Source: Thalassospira sp. HF15 (lineage in GTDB: Bacteria; Pseudomonadota; Alphaproteobacteria; Rhodospirillales; Thalassospiraceae). Taken from it: a stretch of 64,000 nucleotides of DNA. A program made the translations under genes and the position numbers. The stretch is taken from contig NZ_JAAVKI010000003.1 in NCBI RefSeq assembly GCF_011806525.1, positions 434,001-498,000 of the forward strand, given 5' to 3'. Shown piece after piece: positions 54,954-63,516 of the stretch. Below the pieces are notes generated by a model. It was not told the DNA's origin and did no database searches. It saw only the letters and a list, made by a program, of their open reading frames with translations. The first letter of the stretch is position 1, and each line of letters opens with the position of its first letter.

Positions 54954-55289
54954 ATGACAATACCCGGAAATTCCAACAGCTCTGATCTTGGTCCCTGCCC
55001 GATTTGTGGCCGCCCAATGATCGAGGGCCCGACCGTGGACCGCCATCACTGGCGGCCAAAATCACAGGGCGGCACGGGAACCGAATGGTTGCATCGTGTC
55101 TGCCATCGCATGATCCACCGCCTGTTTAATGAGGCCACCCTTGCACGCGACTTCGATCATCCCGACAAGCTGACCACACATCCCGACATGATCAAATTCA
55201 TCAAATGGGTGCGCAAGAAACCGGCGGACTATATCGATTACCCGGAAAGTGCCGGCCGATATGGCCGCAATCGCGGCAAACGCCGCTAG
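54954..55289 (+). CDS. Small HNH-like zinc protein
   Basis: A 111-residue protein with an HNH-nuclease-like layout: CPICGRP, then DRHHWRPKSQGGTG, then LHRVCHRMIHRLF. The paired Cys/His residues could bind a structural zinc, and HH could be the catalytic start of a beta-beta-alpha metal finger. The C-terminus is basic (GRYGRNRGKRR). It follows the M48 gene closely and may be co-transcribed. Nuclease activity is plausible but not shown. Confidence 0.7.
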   Translation: MTIPGNSNSSDLGPCPICGRPMIEGPTVDRHHWRPKSQGGTGTEWLHRVCHRMIHRLFNEATLARDFDHPDKLTTHPDMIKFIKWVRKKPADYIDYPESAGRYGRNRGKRR

Positions 55290-55387
55290 ATCCTTCCGGG
55301 GAAAGAACTGCCAATTTAACCATTTACCTGCCAAGATAGGCGCAATATACGCATCCGTCGCGCAACCGCCGAAAGCAGGAAGAACCG

Positions 55388-56119
55388 ATGCCAAGCCTAG
55401 ATATGCTAAATGATCTGATCCCGGTCTTTGTCACGCTGTTCGTGATTATTGACCCGCTCGGTCTGGTGCCGGTTTTCATCGTCCTGACACAGGGCACAAG
55501 TGCTGCCCATCGCAGGCGGATGGCGATCCGGGCGTGTTTGACGAGCTTTTTCATTTTGGCCGCCTTTGCCCTGATCGGCGAAGGGTTGCTTGGCGTGTTT
55601 GGCATTCACATGCCCGCCTTCCGGATTGCCGGGGGGACGTTGCTGTTTTTGATCGCACTTGAAATGCTGTTTGAGAAACGCAGCCAGAAACGTAACGAGC
55701 GCGCCGAACAGGTCCATCAGGAACTTGAAGAAGATCACGAAGCGGAAAAACCAAAGGTAAAGGCAAAAGCCAAATCCAGTCCGGCCAAATCAAACGGCGA
55801 CGTCACCATCCCCGATCATGAGGCCGACGATATCTCGATCTTCCCGATGTCGATCCCGTTCCTGTCCGGTCCCGGTGCGATTGCATCGGTGATGCTTTTG
55901 ATGGGCAAGTTCGAAGACAATATCGCGATGCAGGCCAGCGTCATTGGTGTGGTTGCAGTGGTGATGGTCATCGCCTTTGTCTTCTTCCTGCTGGCAAACG
56001 TGGTCGCCAAACGCCTGAGCCCGACCGTCGCCACAGTGGTCTCCCGCCTGCTTGGTATGATCCTGGCGGCCCTTGCGGTTCAGTTCATCATTGATGGGAT
56101 TAAGCAGGCGTTTTTCTAA
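55388..56119 (+). CDS. MarC-family integral membrane protein
   Basis: A 243-residue MarC-type protein with six predicted helices in two halves: IPVFVTLFVIIDPLGLVPVF at the start and FPMSIPFLSGPGAIASVMLL opening the second half. Between the halves lies a ~50-residue charged loop (EKRSQKRNERAEQVHQEL and a Lys-rich stretch KVKAKAKSSPAK), longer than the usual MarC linker. CAGGAAG precedes the ATG. Despite the name, MarC has no established role in multidrug resistance. Its last four bases overlap the convergent gene at 56116. Confidence 0.88.
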   Translation: MPSLDMLNDLIPVFVTLFVIIDPLGLVPVFIVLTQGTSAAHRRRMAIRACLTSFFILAAFALIGEGLLGVFGIHMPAFRIAGGTLLFLIALEMLFEKRSQKRNERAEQVHQELEEDHEAEKPKVKAKAKSSPAKSNGDVTIPDHEADDISIFPMSIPFLSGPGAIASVMLLMGKFEDNIAMQASVIGVVAVVMVIAFVFFLLANVVAKRLSPTVATVVSRLLGMILAALAVQFIIDGIKQAFF

Positions 56120-56871
56120 ACCCTTCCGAACAGAAACAGTATGCCAAACATGATCAGTAGCAATACGAGAAGAACACTCACATCCCATAGCGTATTTAAC
56201 CGCTTGGCCTGTTGCGTCAAAAACATCTGATTATGAGCTTCCGAACGGATTTGGTCTCTCCTCAAACGCATCAATACCCACACGACAAGCAGTGCAAAAA
56301 CCCAGCCGCCATACTCACTAAAGAACTGTTCGCCAATTTCCTGGTTCGTTGTAGCTCTACCAAAGGCTATAATTAAACCACCAAGAGCTCCGAAAAGTGT
56401 TGCCCAAACCACGCCACTACTGCCGACCAAAAGAAAATATTTAATTGGCGGCTGTCGAAAATCTTTCTTCACCTTAGGGAATAACATGCCCAAGGCCTTA
56501 AAGCGAATTGGGGCCATAAGCGCATATATGTAGATCCCCAGAAATGCTAGGCAGAACAGCAGGCCATAAGCTAGGTACTGCACTTGAGCAACACGGGTAG
56601 AGTATTCCGCACCGCTAAGACCTGATATGTTAGGTGCCATTGTCTTGAACAGGCTCCCATAGACCATCGATCCAGCACACCCGCAGAAAAGGGCGGGCGA
56701 GAAAGGCAACCCCCAGCCTGTCAGCCTAGCGAACATCCCCTTAGTTTTATCCAACTCTACAAAATCTGCAGGCGTTACCACAAAAGGGGCCAGCAGTAAG
56801 AGAAACCACCTGCCTTTAGGGTTGTTCATCAAGAAACGCTTGAAAGCAACATACAGCCTAGCAATACGCAT
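56116..56871 (-). CDS. Unrecognised multi-pass membrane protein
   Basis: A 251-residue protein with about five or six hydrophobic segments (GRWFLLLLAPFVV, LAYGLLFCLAFLGIYIYAL, GSSGVVWATLFGALGGLII, WVFALLVVWVLM, VLLVLLLIMFGILFLF) and basic connecting loops. I recognise no family. Codon use is visibly more AT-rich than the neighbours and its stop overlaps the marC stop by four bases, both of which fit an acquired gene. GGGATGAA precedes the ATG at 56871. Confidence 0.7.
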   Translation of the reverse strand: MRIARLYVAFKRFLMNNPKGRWFLLLLAPFVVTPADFVELDKTKGMFARLTGWGLPFSPALFCGCAGSMVYGSLFKTMAPNISGLSGAEYSTRVAQVQYLAYGLLFCLAFLGIYIYALMAPIRFKALGMLFPKVKKDFRQPPIKYFLLVGSSGVVWATLFGALGGLIIAFGRATTNQEIGEQFFSEYGGWVFALLVVWVLMRLRRDQIRSEAHNQMFLTQQAKRLNTLWDVSVLLVLLLIMFGILFLFGRV

Positions 56872-56982
56872 TTTTCATCCCGAACAAAATCTCCAATGCA
56901 ATTTCGGATAATTTTTCACTGAATGATAATCAACTTAAAAATGCACATCTACTAGGAAATGATGCCTTCAACATACGCCCAA

Positions 56983-59364
56983 CTACCAACGCTTCGCCGC
57001 GCGCAGGATCGCATCGGTGCCGATCTGGTAATGGTCATAAAGCGCGATGCTGTCCCCGCACTGACCAAAGGCATTCACACCCAGCGGGGCAACCGCATGA
57101 CCGCGCACACCACCAAGCCACGCAAGGGCGGCCGGATGGCCGTCAATCACGGTGACAAGGCGGGCATCTGACGCCAGCGGTTTCAGCAGGTTTTCGACAT
57201 GCGCCATCTTGCCATCGGCCTTGCCTTCAAGACGCGCACGCTCAAGATCCTGCCATTCGTTATAAAGACGATCGGTCGAGGTGACGGCAAGCAGACCCAG
57301 GCCCGGATGGTCATCCGACAGCTTTTCCCAAGCCGCAATTGCTTCGGGTGCCATGGCACCGCAATAGGCAATCGCCATTTTGCAATCTTCGCCCGGCTTG
57401 CGCAGCCAGTAGCCACCCGAAATAATTTCGGTTTTTTCGGTATCTGACAGGTCACGTTCCGGCTGCGACAGCGGCTTGGTCGACAAACGCAGGTAAACTG
57501 ATCCCCCGTCTGGGTCCTGCATATGGTCAAACGACCAGCCCATGATCGCGGCCAGTTCATCACCAAAGCTTGGTTCGAAACTGGTCAGGCCTGGCTGACC
57601 CATGCCGATCATGGGTGTGCTGATCGATTGATGTGCGCCACCTTCCGGGGCGAGTGTGATGCCGCTTGGTGTTGCCACCACCATGAACCGCGCATCCTGA
57701 TAGCAGGCGTAATTCAACGCATCGAGGCCGCGCGCAATGAACGGATCATAAAGGGTTCCAATCGGGAACAGGCGTTCGCCAAACAGGCTGTGGGACAAAC
57801 CAAGGGCGGCGAGATTGAGGAACAGGTTGTTTTCGGCAATGCCAAGCTCAACATGCTGCCCACTTGGCGATCTGATCCATTTCTGGGCCGAGGGGACCTT
57901 GCGTTCCTTGAATTCATCAGCCAGTTCTTCGCGACTAAACAAGCCACGCTGGTTCACAAACCCGCCAAGGTTGGTCGACACCGTCACATCGGGCGAGGTG
58001 GTCACGATGCGATCGGAAAGGTCACTTCCTTTCATCTTGGCCAGTTCATTCAGGATCTTGCCAAAGACTTCCTGCGTGCTGGACGTTTCCGTCCGCGCGT
58101 AGGGCATTTCGGGGATAGTGATGTGTTTGGCCAATTTGTTGCGCGGGGCATCATCGTTAAACGGTGCCTTGGCGATGTAATCACGTATCTGATCAGCACT
58201 GATATCAAGGCCCGCGGCAAGATCCCATTCCTGCCCGTCGGCAACGTTGTTTTGCAGCTTGAAGGCATCCATTTGTGGCACGTTCATCAGGCCGGCATGG
58301 TTGTCCTTATGCCCCTGAAGCGGCGTGCCATAGCCCTTGACGGTATAGGCGATAAACACAGTCGGCTTGTCATTTGGGACCGCATCAAAGGCGCTGAGCA
58401 CCGCTTCCATGCAATGGCCGCCCAGATTGGTCATCAGGTCATGGAGCTGATCGTCGTCATAGTCGCCAAGCAGGCTTGCCAGCGCATTGTCGCCGTCCAT
58501 GTCCGATGTAATCTGTTTGCGCCATGCTGCCCCACCCTGGAAGGTCAGCGCGGAATAGATGTCATTCGGTACATCATTGAGCCATTTCTTAAGCGATTTC
58601 CCGCCCGGCTTGGCAAAGGCATCATGCAGCTTGCGGCCATATTTGATGGTAATGACGTTCCAGCCGACAGCGCGGAAGAACCGGCCGATTACGCGAAACA
58701 GATGGGCATCAATCATGCCATCAAGGCTTTGGCGGTTGTAATCAATCACCCACCAGACATTGCGAATGTCATGTTTCCAGGTATCAAGCAGCGCCTCATA
58801 GATGTTGCCTTCATCAAGTTCCGCATCACCCACAAGGGCGACCATGCGACCGGGCGTTTCACCCTTGGGCAGCATGTCCTTGTAGCGCAGGTAATCCTGT
58901 GTCAGGGCCGCAAAGTTCGTCACCGCCGCACCGAGGCCGACAGACCCGGTCGAGAAATCAACCTGATCACTATCCTTGGTGCGTGACGGATAGGACTGCG
59001 CCCCGCCAAAGGACCGGAAGTTTTCAAGCTTTTCCTTGGTCTGGCGGCCCATCATGTAATTGATGGCATGGAATACCGGGCTGGCATGCGGCTTGACCGC
59101 GACCCGGTCCTGCGGGCGCAGAACATTGAAATAAAGCGCGGTCATCAGGGTGGTCATCGACGCACAGCTGGCCTGATGGCCACCGACCTTGATCCCGTCG
59201 CGTTTCGGGCGCAGATGGTTGGCGTTATGGATCGTCCAGCTTGAAAGCCAGCGCACTTTCTTTTCAAGCAGACCAAGCATCTCAAGGTCTTTGGAATTCA
59301 CCTGACCGGTGCCGGTTGCTTCGATAATTTCGCCGATTTCCGGCGCGCTATCCTGTGCTGACAT
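56983..59364 (-). CDS. AceE-like thiamine-diphosphate enzyme (transketolase/PDH E1 family)
   Basis: A 793-residue ThDP enzyme with the layout of the homodimeric pyruvate dehydrogenase E1 (AceE): an N-terminal domain with HLRPKRDGIKVGGHQAS, a ThDP motif GDAELDEG...NRQSLDG at residues 179-216, a middle domain with QHVELGIAENNLFLNLAALG and SGITLAPEGGAHQS, and a C-terminal transketolase-like domain. E. coli AceE is longer (about 890) and lies next to aceF and lpd. No E2 or E3 gene is near this one, so it may act as a stand-alone 2-oxoacid or ketose enzyme. The substrate is not decidable from sequence. AGGAA precedes the ATG at 59364. Confidence 0.85.
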   Translation of the reverse strand: MSAQDSAPEIGEIIEATGTGQVNSKDLEMLGLLEKKVRWLSSWTIHNANHLRPKRDGIKVGGHQASCASMTTLMTALYFNVLRPQDRVAVKPHASPVFHAINYMMGRQTKEKLENFRSFGGAQSYPSRTKDSDQVDFSTGSVGLGAAVTNFAALTQDYLRYKDMLPKGETPGRMVALVGDAELDEGNIYEALLDTWKHDIRNVWWVIDYNRQSLDGMIDAHLFRVIGRFFRAVGWNVITIKYGRKLHDAFAKPGGKSLKKWLNDVPNDIYSALTFQGGAAWRKQITSDMDGDNALASLLGDYDDDQLHDLMTNLGGHCMEAVLSAFDAVPNDKPTVFIAYTVKGYGTPLQGHKDNHAGLMNVPQMDAFKLQNNVADGQEWDLAAGLDISADQIRDYIAKAPFNDDAPRNKLAKHITIPEMPYARTETSSTQEVFGKILNELAKMKGSDLSDRIVTTSPDVTVSTNLGGFVNQRGLFSREELADEFKERKVPSAQKWIRSPSGQHVELGIAENNLFLNLAALGLSHSLFGERLFPIGTLYDPFIARGLDALNYACYQDARFMVVATPSGITLAPEGGAHQSISTPMIGMGQPGLTSFEPSFGDELAAIMGWSFDHMQDPDGGSVYLRLSTKPLSQPERDLSDTEKTEIISGGYWLRKPGEDCKMAIAYCGAMAPEAIAAWEKLSDDHPGLGLLAVTSTDRLYNEWQDLERARLEGKADGKMAHVENLLKPLASDARLVTVIDGHPAALAWLGGVRGHAVAPLGVNAFGQCGDSIALYDHYQIGTDAILRAAKRW

Positions 59365-59727
59365 TTCCTGTTCGCCTTCTTTAAACGCCCGATGTTTCGG
59401 GTCTTGCGCGGGCTGAATAAATCCGCCCGCAATATTCCGGTATTGGATTGCCGATTTTTATGTCTGCGCCGCAGAAATCAAGGGACTACACCATCATTTC
59501 ACACAAGATTCGCCGATTTTGCCAAAATCGTGGAATCGGCTGCGGCGATCCCGGTCAAAACTTCGAATTTCCCGTCTGAAACATTATTTCGCGGTGACTT
59601 TCTGCGCTTCTTGAAGCAACGATTCGCCAGCCCCATCTGTAATCCGGAGTGTGAGAAAGTGGACCATTCATACGCGCCTGCCCCACGATAGGCGCGCCCA
59701 ATTGCGATCCGTAAAGACCGAAAAACG
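59365..59727. other. Divergent intergenic region with two hairpins
   Basis: A 363-base region. GCGGGC (59408-59413) pairs with GCCCGC (59425-59430), about 45 bases upstream of the AceE-like start. GCGCCT (59674-59679) pairs with AGGCGC (59690-59695) in the leader of the binding-protein gene. No clear promoter and no credible coding frame. Confidence 0.5.
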
Positions 59728-60753
59728 ATGAAAAATCTTTTCGCAGGACCACGGGCCAAACCCATTGGGTATCTCCTGATCAGCTTGATGCTGACCGGCC
59801 TGCTATCGGTCAACCCCGTGCAGGCAAAAGCCCAGGACGCCGCAGCAAAAGCCAGCAGTCTTGAGGTCAGAATATCTGTTGATGAGGAAACACCGTTTTG
59901 CGCCGGAAAGACAACTTGGGATCAGGTCAGCTGGTACCACATCGATCTGCTGCGTCTGGCTGCACGCTTCTCGCAAATGCCTTTCACCATCACACCCGTT
60001 TGCCGTGACCATCCGACGGAGGATGGCAGAGTGGCGATGCTGCGCGATGGCAGCACCATCAATCTGGCATTTTTTGGCACCAGCAGCGCGCGCGAACGGG
60101 ATCTGTTCGCCATTTACTTTCCCGTCTATCTCGGCACAACGGGCCTGCGCCTGTTCTTTACGCGAACTGACATCGAAACTGATCTGAAAAACATTCATAC
60201 ATTAAACGACCTGCAGAAATTCACCTTTGGTCAGGAACGCAGGTGGCCCGATACGGCGATACTGGAATTTAATGGCATGCGGGTCATTGATGCCCGTTAT
60301 CCTCATCTGCACAACATGCTAATGGCTGGTCGGTTTGAGCTTTATCCACGCGCCTATTGGCAGGCATTTTCCGAACTCGACCAGATGCGACAGACCGCAC
60401 CTGACATTGTACTTGCGACAGATGTTGCACTTTATTACCCCATGCCGATCTATTTCTTTGTCAGCCCTGATCAATCCGCGCTGCACGATGCCATCCTTGA
60501 TGGTATGACGCGCGCGCATGCGACCGGAAAGGTGCTTGAACTGCTTCGAACCCATCCACAAACCAGCGAGGCATTTAAAAAAGCGCCATTGGCAGACCTT
60601 CGGGTGATTAACCTGCTAAACCCCAACCTTTCTGATCAATCACGTGCTGCACTTGCCCGCTTTGGCATTGCCCAACATCTTGAAAAGCACCCAAGGCAAG
60701 ACCGCGCAACTGCAATCCCCGAAGAAGGCTCTTCAAGGCAGGCTGCGCAATAA
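59728..60753 (+). CDS. Periplasmic binding-protein-like protein (paralogue 1)
   Basis: A 341-residue exported protein with a signal peptide ending near VQAKAQ. The mature part resembles the type 2 periplasmic solute-binding fold (SBP_bac_3 style): WYHIDLLRLAARFSQMPF, YLGTTGLRLFF, LYPRAYWQAF and ALYYPMPIYFFVS. Two early cysteines (FCAG and VCRDHP) could form a disulfide. No ABC permease or ATPase gene is nearby and a paralogue follows at 61059, so these may be receptor-type or sensory binding proteins rather than transporter subunits (inference). The ligand is unknown. Confidence 0.78.
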   Translation: MKNLFAGPRAKPIGYLLISLMLTGLLSVNPVQAKAQDAAAKASSLEVRISVDEETPFCAGKTTWDQVSWYHIDLLRLAARFSQMPFTITPVCRDHPTEDGRVAMLRDGSTINLAFFGTSSARERDLFAIYFPVYLGTTGLRLFFTRTDIETDLKNIHTLNDLQKFTFGQERRWPDTAILEFNGMRVIDARYPHLHNMLMAGRFELYPRAYWQAFSELDQMRQTAPDIVLATDVALYYPMPIYFFVSPDQSALHDAILDGMTRAHATGKVLELLRTHPQTSEAFKKAPLADLRVINLLNPNLSDQSRAALARFGIAQHLEKHPRQDRATAIPEEGSSRQAAQ

Positions 60754-61058
60754 TCTCACTGGAATTCGCATAAAGCCGCACATACGCCGCAGGTCACAGG
60801 GCGAGTGGATTGAACACGAAGGACCGAAAAGTTCACCCTGGGGCGAGCGTCTGGCTGCAGTCTGTTTGAACGCCTTGATCTAAATTCTTTGCCCCGCAAT
60901 ATATTATACTGATATATATGTTTCCCCTCCTAAAGTTCGCTTTCGGTGAATTGCAAATTGCCAAACTTTCGTCCTTTCCCATCACTTTCCCTGATTAAAG
61001 TTGCTTCATCCCAATGACAGGCGGGATCAGAGCAATTCCAGATGCATCAGCTGCCGTG
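60754..61058. other. Gap between the two binding-protein paralogues
   Basis: About 300 bases with a very AT-rich segment around 60898-60922 (TATTATACTGATATATATG) that probably contains a promoter for the second paralogue, although I cannot pair it with a good -35. No gene is seen. Confidence 0.4.
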
Positions 61059-61997
61059 ATGAACCCGTTCATCGCCATCAAAGATGCTGTCCGACGATTG
61101 CTCTGCCTGATGCTTGTCACGGCACCCCTGTTCGGTGGCGTGCCCGCACATGCGCAGTCCGAAAGCGGCAATGATCCGATTGTCGTGCGCATCCCGATGG
61201 ATACGCCGTCGGTCTTTTGCCGCGGTGAGGTCACCTGGGAAGAACATCGGGAATATCATATTGATTTGTTGCGGCTGGCCCTGAGGCTGAGCGGAACGGA
61301 TGCCACCCTTGTGCCGGTCTGCATGGATTACCCGACTGAAGAGCGGCGCATTCCCATGCTCGAATCCGCAGACCAGTTCGACACAGTTTTCTTTGGCACC
61401 AATCCGGAGCGCGAAGAAAGACTGCTTCCCGTCTTCATCCCGATCTATCTTGGCACCACAGGTTTGCGACTGTTCATGCTGCATGAAGATGCGAAAGAAC
61501 CGTTCAGCCAGGTTCAGACGCTTGACGATCTCAGGAAACTTTCGATGGGTCAGGGACTTGGATGGCCTGACAGCGAGATTCTGGCTGATAACGGCTTCAA
61601 CGTCGTTTCCGGGCGCTACAAGACACTTCATCGCATGCTTGATGCGAAGCGGTTTGATCTTTACCCGCGTGCCTACTGGCAGATTGTCGGCGAATGGAAC
61701 TGGATGAAGTGGGATGCGCCGGGCATCGAAATCGCCCACACGACGGCGCTTTATTACCCGCAGCCGATCTATTTCTTTGTCAGCCGCAAAACACCGGAAC
61801 TGCACGACATTATCGAAACAGGCCTCAGACGTGCCTTTTCAAATGGCATGATGCTGGAGCTGTTGAAAACCCATCCCGATACCGCACCCTCATTCTCACA
61901 GATTGATCTGCGCAATCTCAGGGTTTTGCGCATTGAGAACAAGAACCTGTCAGACCGATCCCGCGAAGCGATGGATCGCTACAGCCTGTTTGATTAA
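61059..61997 (+). CDS. Periplasmic binding-protein-like protein (paralogue 2)
   Basis: A 312-residue paralogue of the preceding gene, nearly half identical by eye over the mature region: YHIDLLRLALRLSG, YLGTTGLRLFM, LYPRAYWQIV and ALYYPQPIYFFVS, with the same early cysteine pair (FCRG, VCMDYP). Starting at the ATG at 61059 gives a normal signal peptide (basic start, hydrophobic core, PAHAQS). An in-frame ATG at 61014 would add 15 residues; neither has a strong ribosome-binding site. No transporter partner is in the window. Function unknown beyond probable ligand binding. Confidence 0.78.
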   Translation: MNPFIAIKDAVRRLLCLMLVTAPLFGGVPAHAQSESGNDPIVVRIPMDTPSVFCRGEVTWEEHREYHIDLLRLALRLSGTDATLVPVCMDYPTEERRIPMLESADQFDTVFFGTNPEREERLLPVFIPIYLGTTGLRLFMLHEDAKEPFSQVQTLDDLRKLSMGQGLGWPDSEILADNGFNVVSGRYKTLHRMLDAKRFDLYPRAYWQIVGEWNWMKWDAPGIEIAHTTALYYPQPIYFFVSRKTPELHDIIETGLRRAFSNGMMLELLKTHPDTAPSFSQIDLRNLRVLRIENKNLSDRSREAMDRYSLFD

Positions 61998-62017
61998 CTA
62001 GCACAGGCTGAAAACAG

Positions 62018-62052
62018 CAAAGCGGAATGACACCAAGCCATCCCGCTTTGCA
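62018..62052. terminator. Hairpin between convergent genes
   Basis: GCAAAGCGG (62018-62026) pairs with CCGCTTTGC (62044-62052), extended by ATG/CAT after one mismatch. The flanking T-tracts are weak, so it is a probable but not ideal bidirectional terminator. Confidence 0.65.
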
Positions 62053-62064
62053 TGTACTCTGATT

Positions 62065-63291
62065 TTACTCGGCAGCAATCGCCATCTCACCGCCATCAAG
62101 GGCGTTTGACAGATCAGCAAGAATATCATCGATGCTTTCAAGCCCGGCCGACAGGCGGATCAGGCCATCGGTGATCTGATATTCAGCACGTTCTTCGGCG
62201 GTGTAGGTTGAATGGGTCATCGATGCCGGATGCTGGATCAGGGTTTCTGCATCGCCAAGGCTGACCGCACGGGTAATCATGCCAAGGCCGTTCATCAGTT
62301 TGCGGCCTTCCTCGATCCCGCCTTTAAGCTCGAACGCGATCATGCCGCCAAAACGGTCCATCTGTTTTTTGGCCAGCTTATGCTGCGGATCGCTTTCCAG
62401 CCCCGGATAGTAGACTTTCTCGACCTTCGGATGCGCGGCAAGGAAATCGGCGATTTTCTCGGCATTGTCGCAATGGCGCTCCATACGCAGCTCAAGCGTT
62501 TTAAGCCCACGCATGACAAGGTTGGCATCCTGTGCGGACAGAACCGCACCGGTCATATCCTTAAGCCCGACCAGACGCACCTGCGTCATGTCTTCAAGCG
62601 ACCCGATCACTGCACCGGCCATCAGATCGCCATGACCGCCAAGATATTTGGTCGCGGAATGAACAACGATGTCAGCACCGAGTTCAATCGGTCGCTGCAG
62701 GTACGGCGTGCAATAGGTGTTATCGACAACGACCTTGGCGCCATGCTTGTGGGCAATGTCGGAAATGGCTTCGATGTCGACCAGACGCATGTTCGGGTTG
62801 GCCGGTGTTTCGAAATAGACAATCTTGGTTTTGTCCGAGATCGCCTTTTCAAGTTCTGCCGGATCGGTCAGATCCACATGGGTGTGCTTGATGCCGAACT
62901 TTTCCAGACCGTGACGGAAATAGGCGAAGGTGCAACCATACAGCGTGCGATCGACAATGATCTCGTCGCCCGGCGCAATGAAGGTCCAGAAGACCGACGT
63001 AATCGCGCCCATGCCCGATGCGGTCGCAACAGCGGCTTCACCGCCTTCAAGCACCGCCAGACGCTTTTCCAGCAGATCAAGGGTCGGGTTGGCGATACGG
63101 GAATAGATAAAGCCCTGCTCGTCACCGGCAAAGAAACGCCCGCCCTGCTCGGCTGTTTCGAACGCAAAGGTCGAAGACATATAGACCGGCTGGTTCAACG
63201 CACCATTGTGGCTTTGCGGATCATAACCGTGATGGATCGCACGGGTGGCAAAACCGGATTTAGCGGTGTTGTGTTTGTCATGGGCAGACAT
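62065..63291 (-). CDS. megL: Methionine gamma-lyase (PLP-dependent)
   Basis: A 408-residue member of the Cys/Met-metabolism PLP family. It cleaves methionine to methanethiol, 2-oxobutyrate and ammonia. Landmarks: SRIANPTLDLLEKRLAVLEG, ASGMGAITS, LYGCTFAYFRHGLEKFGI with the Cys (residue 120) characteristic of gamma-lyases rather than cystathionine enzymes, FETPANPNMRLVDIEAI, and the PLP Lys215 in SATKYLGGHGD. AAGGAG lies eight bases before the ATG. 2-Oxobutyrate yields propionyl-CoA, which the mutAB pathway in this same window can consume. It is divergent from the TyrR-like regulator, with TyrR-type boxes between them. Confidence 0.9.
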   Translation of the reverse strand: MSAHDKHNTAKSGFATRAIHHGYDPQSHNGALNQPVYMSSTFAFETAEQGGRFFAGDEQGFIYSRIANPTLDLLEKRLAVLEGGEAAVATASGMGAITSVFWTFIAPGDEIIVDRTLYGCTFAYFRHGLEKFGIKHTHVDLTDPAELEKAISDKTKIVYFETPANPNMRLVDIEAISDIAHKHGAKVVVDNTYCTPYLQRPIELGADIVVHSATKYLGGHGDLMAGAVIGSLEDMTQVRLVGLKDMTGAVLSAQDANLVMRGLKTLELRMERHCDNAEKIADFLAAHPKVEKVYYPGLESDPQHKLAKKQMDRFGGMIAFELKGGIEEGRKLMNGLGMITRAVSLGDAETLIQHPASMTHSTYTAEERAEYQITDGLIRLSAGLESIDDILADLSNALDGGEMAIAAE

Positions 63292-63350
63292 CGGAAGGCT
63301 CCTTGAAATGCGTTTATTCTGCCCACATCACCGCAAGCACCGTGCCAGAT

Positions 63351-63371
63351 TTGAAAACCCCCTGTTTTCAA
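63351..63371 (-). promoter_or_regulatory. Inverted repeat in the megL leader
   Basis: TTGAAAAC (63351-63358) and GTTTTCAA (63364-63371), a perfect 8-base repeat with a 5-base centre, 60-80 bases upstream of the megL start. It is not a TyrR box. It may be a second operator or a leader hairpin. Confidence 0.45.
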
Positions 63372-63400
63372 GGACTTGCAGAAATCACCAGCTGGATGGA

Positions 63401-63418
63401 TGTAAATATTTATTTACA
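63401..63418. promoter_or_regulatory. Strong TyrR box
   Basis: TGTAAATATTTATTTACA is a perfect TGTAAA-N6-TTTACA, the published TyrR consensus. It lies about 110 bases upstream of megL and 99 bases upstream of the TyrR-like gene, placed to control both. Confidence 0.78.
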
Positions 63419-63495
63419 CACCGACATCAATCGACCGCAGAAAGCGCAAATACGCTGGATTTCAGAACTCTAACGTCGTAAACCTATCGTTACAG

Positions 63496-63513
63496 TGTAA
63501 ATTTTTCGGTACA
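63496..63513 (+). promoter_or_regulatory. Weak TyrR box overlapping the regulator's start region
   Basis: TGTAAA-N6-GGTACA ends three bases before the ATG at 63517. One half-site is perfect and the other has two mismatches. The position suggests autorepression. Confidence 0.55.
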
Positions 63514-63516
63514 GTC

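Noticed and set aside
57523..58986. 487-codon plus-strand frame
   Set aside because: Antisense to the AceE-like gene; no domain character.
59392..59691. 99-codon plus-strand frame before the binding-protein gene
   Set aside because: No ribosome-binding site; covers hairpins in the intergenic region; no recognisable features.
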